Of a stretch of 64,000 bases of DNA, positions 26,775-39,399 are shown piece after piece. The notes under the pieces are model-generated. The model saw nothing but the letters and a program-made list of their open reading frames with translations, searched no databases and was not told the origin of the DNA. A program made the translations under genes and the position numbers. The DNA is taken from contig JAPDNP010000001.1 of assembly GCA_025989215.1 (NCBI GenBank), positions 124,001 to 188,000 on the forward strand, read 5' to 3'. The DNA is from Neisseriaceae bacterium JH1-16 (lineage in GTDB: Bacteria; Pseudomonadota; Gammaproteobacteria; Burkholderiales; Chromobacteriaceae). How positions within the stretch are numbered: the first letter of the stretch is position 1; each line of letters begins with the position of its first letter.

Positions 26775-28538
26775 TCAGTGTAGGTGGGCGAGCTGCGGAA
26801 CAATGGCCTTGGCGCGAACGTATTCGCCGGGCGCGGCGGCCAGCGGCGGGTATTCCTTGCTGCCCAGGGCCTTCGGCGCGGCGACCTGCTTGCCCGACTG
26901 CGGGGCGAGCCAAGCGTCCCAGTCCTTCCACCAGCTACCCGGGCGGCTCTCCGCGCCTTCGAACCAGGCCTCGGCCGTTTCCGGCTGGTTCTCGTTCACC
27001 CAGTAGTTGCGCTTGTCCTTGGTGACCGGATTGATCGAGCCTGCGATATGGCCGGAGGCGCCGAGCACGAAGCGACGGCTCGGTGTGCCAGACAGGTATT
27101 TCAGGCCGTTGAAGGCGCCTTGCCACAGCACGATATGGTCTTCGCGGGCGGCGAACACGTAGATCGGGATGTCGATCTGGCTGACATCGACCGGCACGCC
27201 GCACAGCGTGATGCTGCCCGGCTTCACCAGCGCGTTGTTGAGGTAGAACTCGCGCAGGAAGAAGGTGTGCATCGGCAGCGGCAGGTCGACCGCGTCGTTG
27301 TTCCAGTAGAGCAGGTCGAACGGCGGCGGGGTCTTGCCGAGCAGGTAGTTGTTGACGACGTAGTTCCACACCAGGTCGTTGGCGCGCAAGCTGGCGAAGC
27401 TGCGGCCCAGTTCCTTGCCGCTGATGATGCCGCCCTGCGCCAGTTTGGCCTCGCGGCTGGCGATCAGATTGGGGTCGACGTAGACCTTGATGTCGCCCGG
27501 CTCGGAGTGGTCGAGCAGCGAGGTCATGAAGGTGGCCGAATCGAAGCAGTTGATGCCCTTGGCCTTCATCACCGCCAGGGTAGTGGCGAGGATCACGCCG
27601 CCGATGCAGAAGCCCAGCACGTTCATCGTCGGCTGCTTGGTGATCTTCTTCACCGCCTCGGTGGCAGCGATCACGCCCAGGTCGACATAGGTGTCCCAGG
27701 TGAAGTGCTTCATCGCTGGGGTGGCCGAGCGCCAGGAAATCAGGAAGACCTTGTAACCCTGGGCCACGAAGTGGCGCACCATCGAGTTGTCCGGCTGCAG
27801 GTCCATCAGGTAGTACTTGTTGATGCACGGCGGCACGATCAACAGCGGCTTCTCAAAGACCTGGCCGGTGGTCGGGGTGTACTGGATCAGCTCGATCAGT
27901 TCGTTGCGGAACACCACTTCGCCAGGGGTGGTGACGATGTTCACGCCGATCTCGAAGTGGGTCTCATCCGACATCGAGATATGGCCCTTCTGGATGTCGT
28001 CGACCATGTTCTTCATGCCTTCGACCAGGCTCTCGCCCTTGCTCTCGATGGCGCGCTTGATCACCTCGGGGTTGGTCAGCATGAAGTTGGTCGGCGCCAT
28101 CGCGTCGACGTACTGGCGGGTGATGAAGCTGATGCGCTCCTTGGTGTCGCCTTCGAGCTGAGCCTGGTCGATCAACTCCAGCATCCACTTGGAGGTAAGC
28201 AGGTAGCTTTGCTTGAGGAAACTGTAGAACGGATGCTCGTCCCACTCCGGCGCAGCGAAGCGGCGGTCGCCGTTCTTGGCGGCGGCGTCTTGAGGCTTCT
28301 GGCCGAGGAAGTTCATCCATAGGCCGAGCTGCTGCTGGTAGAGCTCGGTCTGCAGGTTGACGAACTGGTTGGCGTTACTCATCAACTGTGCCCAGGCATC
28401 GGTCACCGAGGCGGGTGCCTGGTCGGGCGCTTGCTGGCCCAGCGTCAACGTGTTGACGAATTGCTGCATCCATTGCTGGTTGGCGGCGGTCAGACTGCTG
28501 AAAAAAGCTTCCAGCGAGGCGTGGTTATCCTGGCTCAA
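26775..28538 (-). CDS. phaC: Class I polyhydroxyalkanoate synthase PhaC
   Basis: PhaC polymerises (R)-3-hydroxyacyl-CoA into storage polyester at the granule surface. The 587-residue length and N-terminal domain fit class I. The lipase-like box with the nucleophile cysteine is [17 protein letters not shown] near residue 315, the aspartate is in [12 protein letters not shown] near residue 473 and the histidine is in [12 protein letters not shown] near residue 502. Conserved blocks such as [13 protein letters not shown] and VSWRS-type (here LISWRSATP) surround them. The start is a TTG at 28538 with AGGAG nine bases upstream, an unusual initiation codon. It leads phaC-phaA; neither phasin nor PhaR regulator genes lie beside it. 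Confidence 0.95.
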   Translation of the reverse strand: MSQDNHASLEAFFSSLTAANQQWMQQFVNTLTLGQQAPDQAPASVTDAWAQLMSNANQFVNLQTELYQQQLGLWMNFLGQKPQDAAAKNGDRRFAAPEWDEHPFYSFLKQSYLLTSKWMLELIDQAQLEGDTKERISFITRQYVDAMAPTNFMLTNPEVIKRAIESKGESLVEGMKNMVDDIQKGHISMSDETHFEIGVNIVTTPGEVVFRNELIELIQYTPTTGQVFEKPLLIVPPCINKYYLMDLQPDNSMVRHFVAQGYKVFLISWRSATPAMKHFTWDTYVDLGVIAATEAVKKITKQPTMNVLGFCIGGVILATTLAVMKAKGINCFDSATFMTSLLDHSEPGDIKVYVDPNLIASREAKLAQGGIISGKELGRSFASLRANDLVWNYVVNNYLLGKTPPPFDLLYWNNDAVDLPLPMHTFFLREFYLNNALVKPGSITLCGVPVDVSQIDIPIYVFAAREDHIVLWQGAFNGLKYLSGTPSRRFVLGASGHIAGSINPVTKDKRNYWVNENQPETAEAWFEGAESRPGSWWKDWDAWLAPQSGKQVAAPKALGSKEYPPLAAAPGEYVRAKAIVPQLAHLH

Positions 28539-28882
28539 CTAACGGTCTCCTAGGCAAAACGTGGCAACCTGCAAGACTGGGTGCTGCAGGTGCGGAATCG
28601 AGCGAGTGGTCAGCTCATGATTTCCATCAAAATTTAACAGCAATTTATGACAAATGCACGATATGCCGAAGGCAGCGGCCGCATGGCGTAGGGTCACCGT
28701 GCTGCACCTGCGTAGAGTTTTCCCCCTAATCGCTGCGCTTGGCAAGTGCTATGTGAGCAGGAGGCCCCACAAGCTGTGGATTGTCAGACAAAATTTTGTG
28801 CATTGCAACAACACTTGAAAAGCAAGCGGGTATCACCCAACTAAGATTCATCTTGATGATGATCGTAGAGAGGAACTGATCC
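28539..28882. other. Divergent promoter region between phaC and clpB
   Basis: About 340 bases separate the leftward phaC from the rightward clpB, so both promoters lie here. I see a sigma-32-like element for clpB at its right side. For phaC nothing stands out beyond an A+T-richer patch near 28620-28660. There is no gene. Confidence 0.6.
28814..28843 (+). promoter_or_regulatory. Candidate heat-shock (sigma-32) promoter of clpB
   Basis: CTTGAAA at 28814 and CCCAACTA at 28836, with 15 bases between, match the RpoH consensus CTTGAAA-N13 to 17-CCCCATNT except for one central -10 base. clpB is a classical RpoH target, which supports the call. Confidence 0.7.
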
Positions 28883-31459
<2,577 letters not shown>

Positions 31460-31486
31460 GCGGTGCGTCGCCGTTGCTGCTGATCG

Positions 31487-31511
31487 AGAGAGCCCCCTGG
31501 GCTCTCTTTTT
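31487..31511 (+). terminator. clpB terminator
   Basis: AGAGAGCCC and GGGCTCTCT form a nine-base stem with a three-base loop followed by TTTTT. The position shows that alkA must use a start downstream of it. Confidence 0.88.
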
Positions 31512-31584
31512 GCTATGGGCTTGGCCGAAACGACGGGGTATGCTCAGGCTCCGCAAGATTCGGGTTGCCGCACAGGGCAGGGTG

Positions 31585-32517
31585 ATGAACACTCGCCGTC
31601 TTACCTATCGATTGGAGCCCACGGCCGTGCCCGATTTCGTCATCCCCTTGCCGCCGGCGTTCCGCCGCAGCGAAGTGCTCGCCTTTCACAGCCGCGACCC
31701 CTTGCAGCTGGCCGAACGGTTGGACGGTGAGGTACTGCGCAAGGGGCTGCTGCTCGGCGGCCGGGCCGTGGTGCTGACCGTTGCGCTGGGCGAGGACGAG
31801 GCGCGTTGTGGCATTGAGTGCGACGGCGCGGGCGAGGTGCCGGATCAGGCGATGCTTACCGATATGGTCGAGCGCATGCTCGGCCTGCACTTGGACCCGG
31901 CGCCGTTCGAGGCGTGCTTTCACGCCGACCCGCTGCTTGGGCCGCTGATCGCGCAGCAATCGGGGCTGCGCATTCCGCAGGCGGCGACGGCATTCGAAGC
32001 ATTGACCTGGGCGATCACCGGCCAGCAGATCAATTTGGCCTTTGCGATTACTTTGCGGTGCCGTTTGATCGAACGCGCCGGGCATCGCCATTCCGGTGGC
32101 TTGTGGTGCTATCCGCAGGCCGAACAGCTGGCCGGTTTGACGCCGGACGATTTGGGCGGGCTGAAGTTTACCCGCGCCAAGAGCGAGACGCTGGTGCGGG
32201 TGGCGCAGCAGGTGGCCAGCGGGGCGCTCAATCTGGACGCGCTGGCTGGCCAGGAACCGTCTGAGGCCGAGCACAGCTTGACGGCAGTGAAGGGCATCGG
32301 CCCGTGGACCGCGCATTACACGCTGCTACGCGGCTTGGGGATGGCGGACTGCTCGCTGCATGGCGATGTAGCGGTGCGCAATGCGCTGACCACGCAGACC
32401 GGTCGTGCCGAGCGGGTCGGACAGGGCGAGGCGGCGCAGCTGCTTGGCCGCTATGCCCCGTTCCGCTCGCTGGCGGCCGCCCACCTGTGGGCGAGCCTGA
32501 GCATGGCCGGGGCGTAA
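31585..32517 (+). CDS. alkA: DNA-3-methyladenine glycosylase II (AlkA-type)
   Basis: A 310-residue HhH-GPD base-excision enzyme that removes alkylated purines such as 3-methyladenine. The helix-hairpin-helix with GIGPWTAHYTLLRGLG and the catalytic aspartate in SLHGDVAVRNAL lie near residues 240-270; FEALTWAITGQQINLAFAI near residue 140 is the first core helix pair. The frame opens at 31474, but that start falls inside the clpB terminator, so I take the ATG at 31585. There is no Ada methyltransferase domain in front. The stop codon TAA coincides with the target-site duplication of a MITE-like element inserted directly behind the gene. Confidence 0.88.
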   Translation: MNTRRLTYRLEPTAVPDFVIPLPPAFRRSEVLAFHSRDPLQLAERLDGEVLRKGLLLGGRAVVLTVALGEDEARCGIECDGAGEVPDQAMLTDMVERMLGLHLDPAPFEACFHADPLLGPLIAQQSGLRIPQAATAFEALTWAITGQQINLAFAITLRCRLIERAGHRHSGGLWCYPQAEQLAGLTPDDLGGLKFTRAKSETLVRVAQQVASGALNLDALAGQEPSEAEHSLTAVKGIGPWTAHYTLLRGLGMADCSLHGDVAVRNALTTQTGRAERVGQGEAAQLLGRYAPFRSLAAAHLWASLSMAGA

Positions 32518-32649
32518 GAACCTGTTCACGATCTCGCGAATGAAGGGTCAATGACGCGAAAAAGCGGCGTGCACTCATAGAGTAGACAAGCATGTTGAGC
32601 GGTATTCCAACGCAGGATCGCCCGAGTGCAGCAAATCGTGAACAGCTTC
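32518..32649. mobile_element. MITE-like element, copy 1
   Basis: A 132-base non-coding element with imperfect terminal inverted repeats: GAACCTGTTCACGAT at the left end and the complement of GAAGCTGTTCACGAT at the right. It is flanked by TAA on both sides (32515-32517 and 32650-32652), the three-base TNA duplication seen in IS5-family elements of the IS1031 subgroup. The left TAA serves as the alkA stop codon. A second copy of about 80% identity lies inverted at 44087. No transposase is encoded in it. Confidence 0.8.
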
Positions 32650-32661
32650 TAAGGCCCCGGC

Positions 32662-33273
32662 TCAATCTTCCAGTAGTTGCCGCACCACCTTGCCGAGCAC
32701 GGCGCTGACCTGGTCGCGGTTCAGCTGAGGGTGCGAGACGCCGCGGCAGTTGAGGCCTTCGAACAGCGCGATCATCACGTCGACCCGGGCGGCCAGCTCC
32801 GGTGCCTGCAGCGGCGGCAGGCCGCGCTGCAAGCGACCGTTCGCGATCGTGTCGCACAGCAGCCTTCGGCCAACCTCGTCCTTGGCCCGGGCAAGCTTGG
32901 CGACCTCCGGGTTGCGCGAGGACTCGGCCAGGATTTCCAGCTGCAGGGCCGAGTCGCGCGCGTCGGTGTGCGCATCGATATCGATGGAGATCTGCCGGAT
33001 CATGGCCTTGAGGATGTCTTCCGCGTTTCTGAAGCCTTCCAGTATCTCGATGATGCGCGCCAGGTCGCGATCGACGATGGCGGCGATGATCGCTTCCTTG
33101 TTATCGAAGTAATGATAGATGTGACCGACGCTCATACCGGCTTCGCGGGCGATCTGCGCCATGCCGGCGCTGTGGAAGCCATGACGGCGGAAGCAGTCGG
33201 CGGCGGCATCGAGTACCTGTTGGCGACGTAAACCCGCGCTTTCGCGCTCACAGCGAACCGGAATCGGAACCAT
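32662..33273 (-). CDS. TetR/AcrR family repressor of the adjacent RND pump
   Basis: A 203-residue TetR-family regulator. The N-terminal helix-turn-helix is clear: RRQQVLDAAADCFRRHGFHS, then MAQIAREAGMSVGHIYHYF near residue 38, the usual recognition helix ending in YHYF. The rest is a helical ligand-binding domain of the AcrR kind. The ATG at 33273 follows a perfect GGAGG; a TTG four codons earlier is less likely. It is divergent from a three-gene RND efflux operon, with a double palindromic operator in the shared promoter region, so it very probably represses the pump, as CdeR does CdeAB-OprM in Chromobacterium violaceum. Ligand unknown. Confidence 0.9.
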   Translation of the reverse strand: MVPIPVRCERESAGLRRQQVLDAAADCFRRHGFHSAGMAQIAREAGMSVGHIYHYFDNKEAIIAAIVDRDLARIIEILEGFRNAEDILKAMIRQISIDIDAHTDARDSALQLEILAESSRNPEVAKLARAKDEVGRRLLCDTIANGRLQRGLPPLQAPELAARVDVMIALFEGLNCRGVSHPQLNRDQVSAVLGKVVRQLLED

Positions 33274-33352
33274 CTGACCCTCCAAGGTGTCTTTTTGTGT
33301 TTATGTAGTACCGGGCGAAATTATTCGCTTGTCAGTCTTGTTGCTACGAAAC

Positions 33353-33386
33353 TAGAATGCTCATTCTAGAATGATCGTTCATTCTA
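33353..33386. promoter_or_regulatory. Double TetR-type operator
   Basis: Two overlapping palindromes sit between the TetR gene and the RND operon. TAGAATG-CT-CATTCTA occupies 33353-33368 and TAGAATGA-TCGT-TCATTCTA occupies 33367-33386, giving four TAGAATG half-sites. The arrangement suits two repressor dimers bound in tandem and would control both directions. Confidence 0.8.
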
Positions 33387-33537
33387 AGTTTTATTCGGCA
33401 GTTCTTCCAGTTACGTGTCGCCCTGCGATCTTGCATGGCCGTTGGCCACGCGATGTTATTAACGCAGGCGATCTTGAGGGTGGTGACTGTGTCGGGGGTG
33501 ACCGATGCGGTCGAGGTTTATTAGTCAGAGGTAGTTT

Positions 33538-34737
33538 ATGCAAAGTGGAACAAGACGCGCATTGTTCGCCGTCGGCCTGATCGCCGGCAGTCTCGCGCTG
33601 GCCGGTTGCGGTCAATCATCCGCGGCCAATGCGCCGGCGCCGACCGGGCCGGTCGAAGTCGGCGTGGTGACGATCCAGCCGCAGCGCGTAGCGCTGACCA
33701 GCGAGCTGCCGGGTCGCACCGCACCGTATATGGTGTCGGAAGTGCGTCCGCAGGTCGGCGGCATCATCCAGAAGCGCCTGTTCAAAGAGGGCGGCGAGAT
33801 CAAAGCCGGGCAGGTGCTGTATCAGATCGACCCGGCCAGCTACCAGGCCGCCTACGACAGCGCCCGCGCGGCGCTGGACAAGGCGCGCGCCACGCAGGGC
33901 TCGGTCAAGCTGAAGGCCGACCGCTACAAGGAGCTGGTCGCGATCAATGCCGTATCGAAGCAGGACTTCGATGATGCCTCCGCCTCGCTCAAGCAGGCCG
34001 AGGCCGACGTGGCTTCGGCCAAGGCTGCGGTTGATACCGCGCGCATCAACCTCGACTACACCCGCATCACGTCGCCGATCTCCGGCCGTATCGGCCGCTC
34101 GCTGGTGACGCCGGGTGCGCTGGTGACCGCCAACCAGACGCTGGCCTTGTCGACGGTGCAGCAGCTCGATCCGATCTATGTCGACGTGACCCAGGCCAGC
34201 ACCCAGGTGCTGAAGCTCAAGCGCGAGTTGGCCGAAGGCCAACTGCAAAGCGACGGCGACAACGGCGCCAAGGTGAAGCTGGTGTTGGAAGACGGCAGCG
34301 CCTACCCGATCGAGGGCCACCTGGAGCTGTCCGAAGTGACCGTGGACCAGACCACCGGCAGCATCACGATGCGCGCGGTGTTCCCGAACCCGAAGCATGA
34401 GTTGTTGCCCGGCATGTTCGTGCGCGCCCAGCTGATCGAAGGGGTGAAGAACGAGGCGATCCTGGCGCCGCAGCAGGGCGTGACCCGCGACCACAAGGGT
34501 GCGGCAACCGCGATGGTGGTGGGCAAGAACGGCAAGGCCGAACTGCGTCAGCTGACCACCAGCCGTGCGCTGGGCGCCAACTGGCTGGTGACCTCCGGCC
34601 TGAACGCGGGCGATCAGCTGATCGTGGAAGGCCTGCAGAAGATCAAGCCGGGCGTGCCGGTGAAGACCGTGCCGGCGAGCAATGTCGCGGCGGCGCCAGC
34701 CGCCAAACCGGCCGCTTCGGCGCCGGTGGCGGGTTAA
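33538..34737 (+). CDS. RND efflux periplasmic adaptor (AcrA/MexA/CdeA-type)
   Basis: A 399-residue membrane fusion lipoprotein linking an RND pump to an outer-membrane channel. The signal ends in the lipobox SLALAGC near residues 19-25. The mature protein has the barrel-sandwich start VRPQVGGIIQKRLFKEGGEI, a coiled coil around residues 105-165, the second lipoyl half TRITSPISGRIGRSLVTPGA, and a beta-barrel with TVDQTTGSITMRAVFPNPK. All are typical of AcrA/MexA. The C-terminal 25 residues are Ala/Pro/Lys-rich. It is the first gene of a three-gene unit with a 15-base gap to the pump gene. Confidence 0.93.
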   Translation: MQSGTRRALFAVGLIAGSLALAGCGQSSAANAPAPTGPVEVGVVTIQPQRVALTSELPGRTAPYMVSEVRPQVGGIIQKRLFKEGGEIKAGQVLYQIDPASYQAAYDSARAALDKARATQGSVKLKADRYKELVAINAVSKQDFDDASASLKQAEADVASAKAAVDTARINLDYTRITSPISGRIGRSLVTPGALVTANQTLALSTVQQLDPIYVDVTQASTQVLKLKRELAEGQLQSDGDNGAKVKLVLEDGSAYPIEGHLELSEVTVDQTTGSITMRAVFPNPKHELLPGMFVRAQLIEGVKNEAILAPQQGVTRDHKGAATAMVVGKNGKAELRQLTTSRALGANWLVTSGLNAGDQLIVEGLQKIKPGVPVKTVPASNVAAAPAAKPAASAPVAG

Positions 34738-34752
34738 GGCGAGGAGCGCTGA

Positions 34753-37700
34753 ATGTCTAGATTCTTTATCGACCGGCCAATCTTCGCCTGGGTGATCGCG
34801 ATTGTGATCATGCTGGCCGGCGCCTTGTCGATCTTCAAGCTGCCGGTGTCGCAATACCCGGCGATTGCGCCGCCGTCGGTGTCGATCAGCACCAACTATC
34901 CGGGCGCTTCGGCCAAGACGCTGGAAGACACCGTGACCCAGGTGATCGAGCAGCAGATGAACGGCATCGACAACCTGATGTACATGGCGTCGACCAGCGA
35001 TTCGTCGGGTAGCGCCACCATCACGCTGACCTTCAAGGCCGGTACCAACCCCGACATCGCCCAGGTGCAGGTGCAGAACAAGCTGCAGCTGGCGACGCCG
35101 CTGTTGCCGCAGGAAGTGCAGCAGCAGGGTATCCGGGTGGCCAAGGCGACCAAGAACTTCCTGGTGATCGTCGGTCTGGTTTCGACCGATGGCAGCATGG
35201 ATAAGAACGACCTTGGCGACTACATTTCGGCCAACATCAAAGACCCGATCAGCCGTCTGCCCGGCGTCGGCGACATCCAGGTATTCGGTTCGCAGTACGC
35301 GATGCGCATCTGGCTGGACCCGAACAAGCTCAACAGCTACCAGCTGACCGCGCTGGACGTCAGCAGCGCGATCAGCGCACAGAACGTGCAGGTGTCGTCC
35401 GGCCAGCTCGGCGGCGCACCGGCGGTGCCGGGGCAGCAGCTCAACGCGACCATTACCGCGCAGACCCGTCTGCAGACGCCCGAGCAGTTCGGCAACATCC
35501 TGCTGAAGGTGAACACCGACGGCTCCAAAGTGCTGCTGCGTGACGTGGCGCGGATGGAGCTGGGTGGCGAGGACTACTCGATCCTGAGTCGCTACAACGG
35601 CAAGCCGGCCTCGGGTATCGCGATCAAGCTGGCGAGCAACGCCAACGCGCTCGACACCACCGAGGCGGTGCGCGCGAAGATGGACGAGCTGCAGAAGTTC
35701 TTCCCGCCGTCGCTGAAGGTGGTCTACCCGTACGACACCACCCCGTTCGTGAAGCTGTCGATCCATGAAGTGGTGAAGACGCTGGCCGAAGCGATCGTGC
35801 TGGTGTTCCTGGTGATGTACCTGTTCCTGCAGAACTTCCGCGCGACGCTGATCCCGACCATCGCGGTGCCGGTGGTGCTGCTCGGCACCTTCGGCGTGCT
35901 GGCGGTGTTCGGCTTCTCGATCAACACCCTGACCATGTTCGGCATGGTGCTCGCCATCGGCCTGTTGGTGGACGATGCGATCGTGGTGGTCGAGAACGTC
36001 GAGCGGGTGATGAGCGAGGAGGGCTTGTCACCGAAGGAGGCGACCCGCAAGTCGATGGGCCAGATCACCGGCGCGCTGGTGGGTATCGCGCTGGTTCTGT
36101 CGGCGGTGTTCGTGCCGATGGCGTTCTTCGGCGGCTCGACCGGCGCGATCTATCGCCAGTTCTCGATCACCATCGTGTCGTCGATGGCGCTGTCGGTGGT
36201 CGTGGCGCTGGTGCTGACCCCGGCGCTGTGCGCGACCATGCTCAAGCCGATCGCCAAGGGCCATCACGCCGTCGATACTGGTTTCTTCGGCTGGTTCAAT
36301 CGCACCTTCGACGCCAACAATGCCCGCTACCAGTCGGTGGTGGGGCGCATGCTGGCCAAGAGCGGCCGCTACCTGATCATCTATGGCGCCATCGTCGGCA
36401 TCATGGTGTTCCTGTTCATGCGCATGCCGACCGCGTTCCTGCCGGACGAGGACCAGGGCATCCTGTTCAGCAACGTCGAGCTGCCGGTGGGTGCGACCCA
36501 GGAGCGCACGCTGAAGGTGATCGAGCAGGCGGAAAACCACTTCCTGAAGGACGAGAGCAAGTCGGTGGAGTCGGTGTTCTCGGTGGTGGGCTTCAGCTTC
36601 GCCGGTCGCGGTCAGAACATGGGCCTGACCTTCGTGAAGCTGAAGGACTGGGAGCAGCGTAATTCGGCCGACCAGAAGGTCGGGGCGATCGCCGGTCGCG
36701 CCATGGCCGCCTTCGGCCAGATCAAGGACGCGATGGCATTCGCCTTCGCTCCGCCGGCGGTGATGGAGCTGGGTAACGCCACCGGTTTCGACCTGCAGCT
36801 GCAGGACCGCGGCGGCGTCGGCCATGAAAAGCTGATGGAAGCGCGCAATATGCTGCTGGGCATGGCCAAGCAGAGCCACGACGTGGTGGCCGTGCGTCCG
36901 AACGGCATGAGCGACAACCCGCAGTACAAGATCGACATCGACCAGGAAAAGGCCTCGGCGCTGGGCGTGTCGCTGACCGACATCAACAAGACCCTGGCAA
37001 CCGCCTGGGGCGGTTCCTACGTCAATGACTTCATCGACAAGGGCCGGGTGAAGAAGGTCTACCTGCAGGCCGACGCGCCGTTCCGGATGCTGCCGGAAGA
37101 CGTCGACAAGTGGTTCGTGCGCAATGCCAAAGGCGAGATGGTGCCGTTCTCGGCGTTCTCGACTGCCCACTGGACCTACGGCTCGCCGAAGCTGGAGCGT
37201 TACAACGGCGTGTCCTCGGTGGAAATCCTCGGCGCCCCGGCGCCGGGCAAGAGTACCGGTCAGGCGATGAAGGCGATGGAAGACATGGTCGCCAAACTGC
37301 CGGCGGGTATCGGCTACGAGTGGACCGGCCTGTCGTATGAAGAGCGTGCCTCTGGTTCGCAAGCGCCGGCACTGTACGCCATCTCGCTGCTGGTGGTGTT
37401 CCTGTGCTTGGCCGCCTTGTACGAGAGCTGGGCGATTCCGTTCTCGGTGATGCTGGTGGTGCCGCTCGGCGTGGTCGGCGCGCTGTTGGCGGCCAGTCTG
37501 CGCGGCCTGCCCAACGACGTGTACTTCCAGGTGGGCCTGTTGACCACCATCGGTCTGTCGGCGAAGAACGCGATCCTGATCGTCGAATTCGCCAAGGAGC
37601 TGCATGAACAGGGCAAGGGCCTGGTCGAAGCCACGCTGGAGGCGGTGCGGATGCGTCTGCGCCCGATCCTGATGACCTCGATCGCCTTCCTGCTCGGCGT

Positions 37701-37908
37701 GCTGCCGCTGGTGATCGCCCATGGCGCCGGTTCCGGCAGCCAGAACGCGATCGGTACCGGTGTGGCCGGCGGCATGATCAGCGCCACGGTGCTGGCGATC
37801 TTCTTCGTGCCGGTGTTCTTCGTGGTGGTGTACAAGCTGTTCAAGATCGACGAGAAGGCTCACAAGGGGGCAACCCCGTCGGAGCCGGCAACGGCCAAGG
37901 AACAATAA
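34753..37908 (+). CDS. RND multidrug efflux transporter (AcrB/MexB-type, HAE1)
   Basis: A 1051-residue proton-driven trimeric inner-membrane pump. The N-terminal [20 protein letters not shown], with its first membrane helix, is the HAE1 signature. The proton-relay aspartates are in [15 protein letters not shown] near residue 408 and the relay lysine is in [16 protein letters not shown] near residue 940. [14 protein letters not shown] and FLPDEDQG blocks also agree with AcrB. Two large periplasmic loops and 12 membrane segments are expected. Substrates cannot be read from sequence; for the related Chromobacterium system chloramphenicol is known. The 3' end is one base from the next ATG. Confidence 0.96.
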   Translation: MSRFFIDRPIFAWVIAIVIMLAGALSIFKLPVSQYPAIAPPSVSISTNYPGASAKTLEDTVTQVIEQQMNGIDNLMYMASTSDSSGSATITLTFKAGTNPDIAQVQVQNKLQLATPLLPQEVQQQGIRVAKATKNFLVIVGLVSTDGSMDKNDLGDYISANIKDPISRLPGVGDIQVFGSQYAMRIWLDPNKLNSYQLTALDVSSAISAQNVQVSSGQLGGAPAVPGQQLNATITAQTRLQTPEQFGNILLKVNTDGSKVLLRDVARMELGGEDYSILSRYNGKPASGIAIKLASNANALDTTEAVRAKMDELQKFFPPSLKVVYPYDTTPFVKLSIHEVVKTLAEAIVLVFLVMYLFLQNFRATLIPTIAVPVVLLGTFGVLAVFGFSINTLTMFGMVLAIGLLVDDAIVVVENVERVMSEEGLSPKEATRKSMGQITGALVGIALVLSAVFVPMAFFGGSTGAIYRQFSITIVSSMALSVVVALVLTPALCATMLKPIAKGHHAVDTGFFGWFNRTFDANNARYQSVVGRMLAKSGRYLIIYGAIVGIMVFLFMRMPTAFLPDEDQGILFSNVELPVGATQERTLKVIEQAENHFLKDESKSVESVFSVVGFSFAGRGQNMGLTFVKLKDWEQRNSADQKVGAIAGRAMAAFGQIKDAMAFAFAPPAVMELGNATGFDLQLQDRGGVGHEKLMEARNMLLGMAKQSHDVVAVRPNGMSDNPQYKIDIDQEKASALGVSLTDINKTLATAWGGSYVNDFIDKGRVKKVYLQADAPFRMLPEDVDKWFVRNAKGEMVPFSAFSTAHWTYGSPKLERYNGVSSVEILGAPAPGKSTGQAMKAMEDMVAKLPAGIGYEWTGLSYEERASGSQAPALYAISLLVVFLCLAALYESWAIPFSVMLVVPLGVVGALLAASLRGLPNDVYFQVGLLTTIGLSAKNAILIVEFAKELHEQGKGLVEATLEAVRMRLRPILMTSIAFLLGVLPLVIAHGAGSGSQNAIGTGVAGGMISATVLAIFFVPVFFVVVYKLFKIDEKAHKGATPSEPATAKEQ

Positions 37909-37909
37909 G

Positions 37910-39352
37910 ATGATGAAAACTACCGTGAGCCTGGCCGTGCTCGCCGCCCTGCTGACCGGCTGCGGCACGATGGCACCGGACTACCAGCGTCCGGCCTCGC
38001 CGGCGCCAACCAGCGTGTCCGGCCCGGCCTATCAGGCCGGCAACGGCAACGCCAAGCAGTTCGGCGATACCGTCTGGCGCGACTACTTCAGCGACGCCAA
38101 GCTGCAGCAACTGATTGCCCTGGCGCTCGATAACAACCGCGACCTGCGCGTGGCGGCGCTGAACATCGAGAAGGCGCGCGCCCAGTACCAGATTCAGCGC
38201 GCCGACCTGTTCCCGACCATCAATGCCACCGGCAGCGGCACGAGCAAGCGCACGCCGGCGAGCCTGTCGGGCACCGGTCAGCCGGAGATCTCGCATAGCT
38301 ACAGCGCCGGTCTGGGCTTTGCTTCCTATGAGCTGGACTTCTTCGGCCGGGTACGCAGCCTGAAGGACGCCGCGCTGGAGCAGTACCTGGCGACGTCCGA
38401 GGCGCGCGACTGCACCCAGATCAGTCTGATCGCCGAGGTGGCCAACGCCTACCTGACGCTCGGTGCCGACAATGAGCGGCTCAAGCTCGCCAAGGACACG
38501 CTGACCAGTCAGCAGTCCTCGTTCGGCCTGACCCAGCGCAGCTTCGAGTTGGGGGTGGCGTCCGAGCTGGATCTGCGCCAGGCGCAGACCAGCGTCGAGT
38601 CGGCCCGGGTCGACGTGGCACGCTACACCGGCCTGGTGGCGCAGGACGAGAACGCGCTGACCTTGTTGGTCGGCACTACCGTGCCGGCTGACGCGATGCC
38701 GACCGCCGAGGTCGATACGGTGACCGCGGTGGAGGACGTGCCGTCCGACATTCCGTCCGAGGTGTTGCAGCGCCGTCCCGACATCCAGCAGGCCGAACAC
38801 CTGCTGAAGTCGGCCAACGCCAATATCGGCGCGGCGCGGGCGGCGTTCTTCCCGAGCATCACGCTGACCGCTGCGGCCGGCAGCGCCAGCGCGCGGCTGT
38901 CCGACCTGTTCAAGGCCGGCGCCGGTGCATGGAGCTTTATGCCGCAGGTCACCCTGCCGATCTTCGATGGTGGTCGCAATATGGCCAACCTGGACATGGC
39001 CAAGGCCGACGAGAAGATCGCGGTGGCGCAGTACGAGAAATCGATCCAGAGCGCGTTCCGCGAAGTGGCCGATGCGCTGGCCACCCGCGGCACCATCGAC
39101 GACCAGCTCAAGGCCCAGCAGGCGCTGGTCGATGCGACCAACCGCAGCTACACGCTGTCGGATGCGCGCTACCGCAAGGGCGTGGACAGCTATCTGAACG
39201 TGCTCGATGCGCAGCGCTCGCTGTATAGCGCACAGCAGAACCTGATCACCATCCGTCTGGCGCGCCAGGCCAATCTGGTGACCTTGTACAAGGTGTTCGG
39301 TGGCGGTTGGCAGCAGGGTCAGCCCGAAGCGGCCCCGGCCAAGGCCGGCTGA
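37910..39352 (+). CDS. Outer-membrane efflux channel (OprM/NodT family lipoprotein)
   Basis: A 480-residue TolC-like outer-membrane factor. It has a lipoprotein signal with lipobox ALLTGC near residues 13-18, then MAPDYQRP, a phrase found at the start of nearly all OprM-type channels. Two homologous halves, each with a long helical hairpin, are marked by [20 protein letters not shown] near residue 145 and [20 protein letters not shown] near residue 285. It starts two bases after the pump stop, so the three genes form one operon making a complete tripartite pump. A strong terminator follows. Confidence 0.94.
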   Translation: MMKTTVSLAVLAALLTGCGTMAPDYQRPASPAPTSVSGPAYQAGNGNAKQFGDTVWRDYFSDAKLQQLIALALDNNRDLRVAALNIEKARAQYQIQRADLFPTINATGSGTSKRTPASLSGTGQPEISHSYSAGLGFASYELDFFGRVRSLKDAALEQYLATSEARDCTQISLIAEVANAYLTLGADNERLKLAKDTLTSQQSSFGLTQRSFELGVASELDLRQAQTSVESARVDVARYTGLVAQDENALTLLVGTTVPADAMPTAEVDTVTAVEDVPSDIPSEVLQRRPDIQQAEHLLKSANANIGAARAAFFPSITLTAAAGSASARLSDLFKAGAGAWSFMPQVTLPIFDGGRNMANLDMAKADEKIAVAQYEKSIQSAFREVADALATRGTIDDQLKAQQALVDATNRSYTLSDARYRKGVDSYLNVLDAQRSLYSAQQNLITIRLARQANLVTLYKVFGGGWQQGQPEAAPAKAG

Positions 39353-39358
39353 GCGCCG

Positions 39359-39368
39359 TTCGGCCAAC
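39359..39368 (-). repeat. GTTGGCCGAA uptake-like repeat, intergenic copy
   Basis: The complement of the full 10-mer lies between the end of the OprM gene and its terminator. Read on the minus strand it has the extended form CAAGGTTGGCCGAA. Confidence 0.6.
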
Positions 39369-39373
39369 CTTGA

Positions 39374-39399
39374 AGCCCGCCTTTCGGCGGGCTTTTTTT
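39374..39399 (+). terminator. Terminator of the RND operon
   Basis: AGCCCGCC and GGCGGGCT form an eight-base stem with a TTTC loop, followed by seven T residues. Confidence 0.92.

Noticed and set aside
33616-35766. A 716-codon minus-strand frame over the RND adaptor and pump genes
   Set aside because: Same reason: the forward frames are unmistakable RND proteins and the antisense product has no family features.
36028-37968. A 646-codon minus-strand frame over the 3' half of the RND pump gene
   Set aside because: Antisense shadow, with no start signal and His/Arg/Gln-rich composition.
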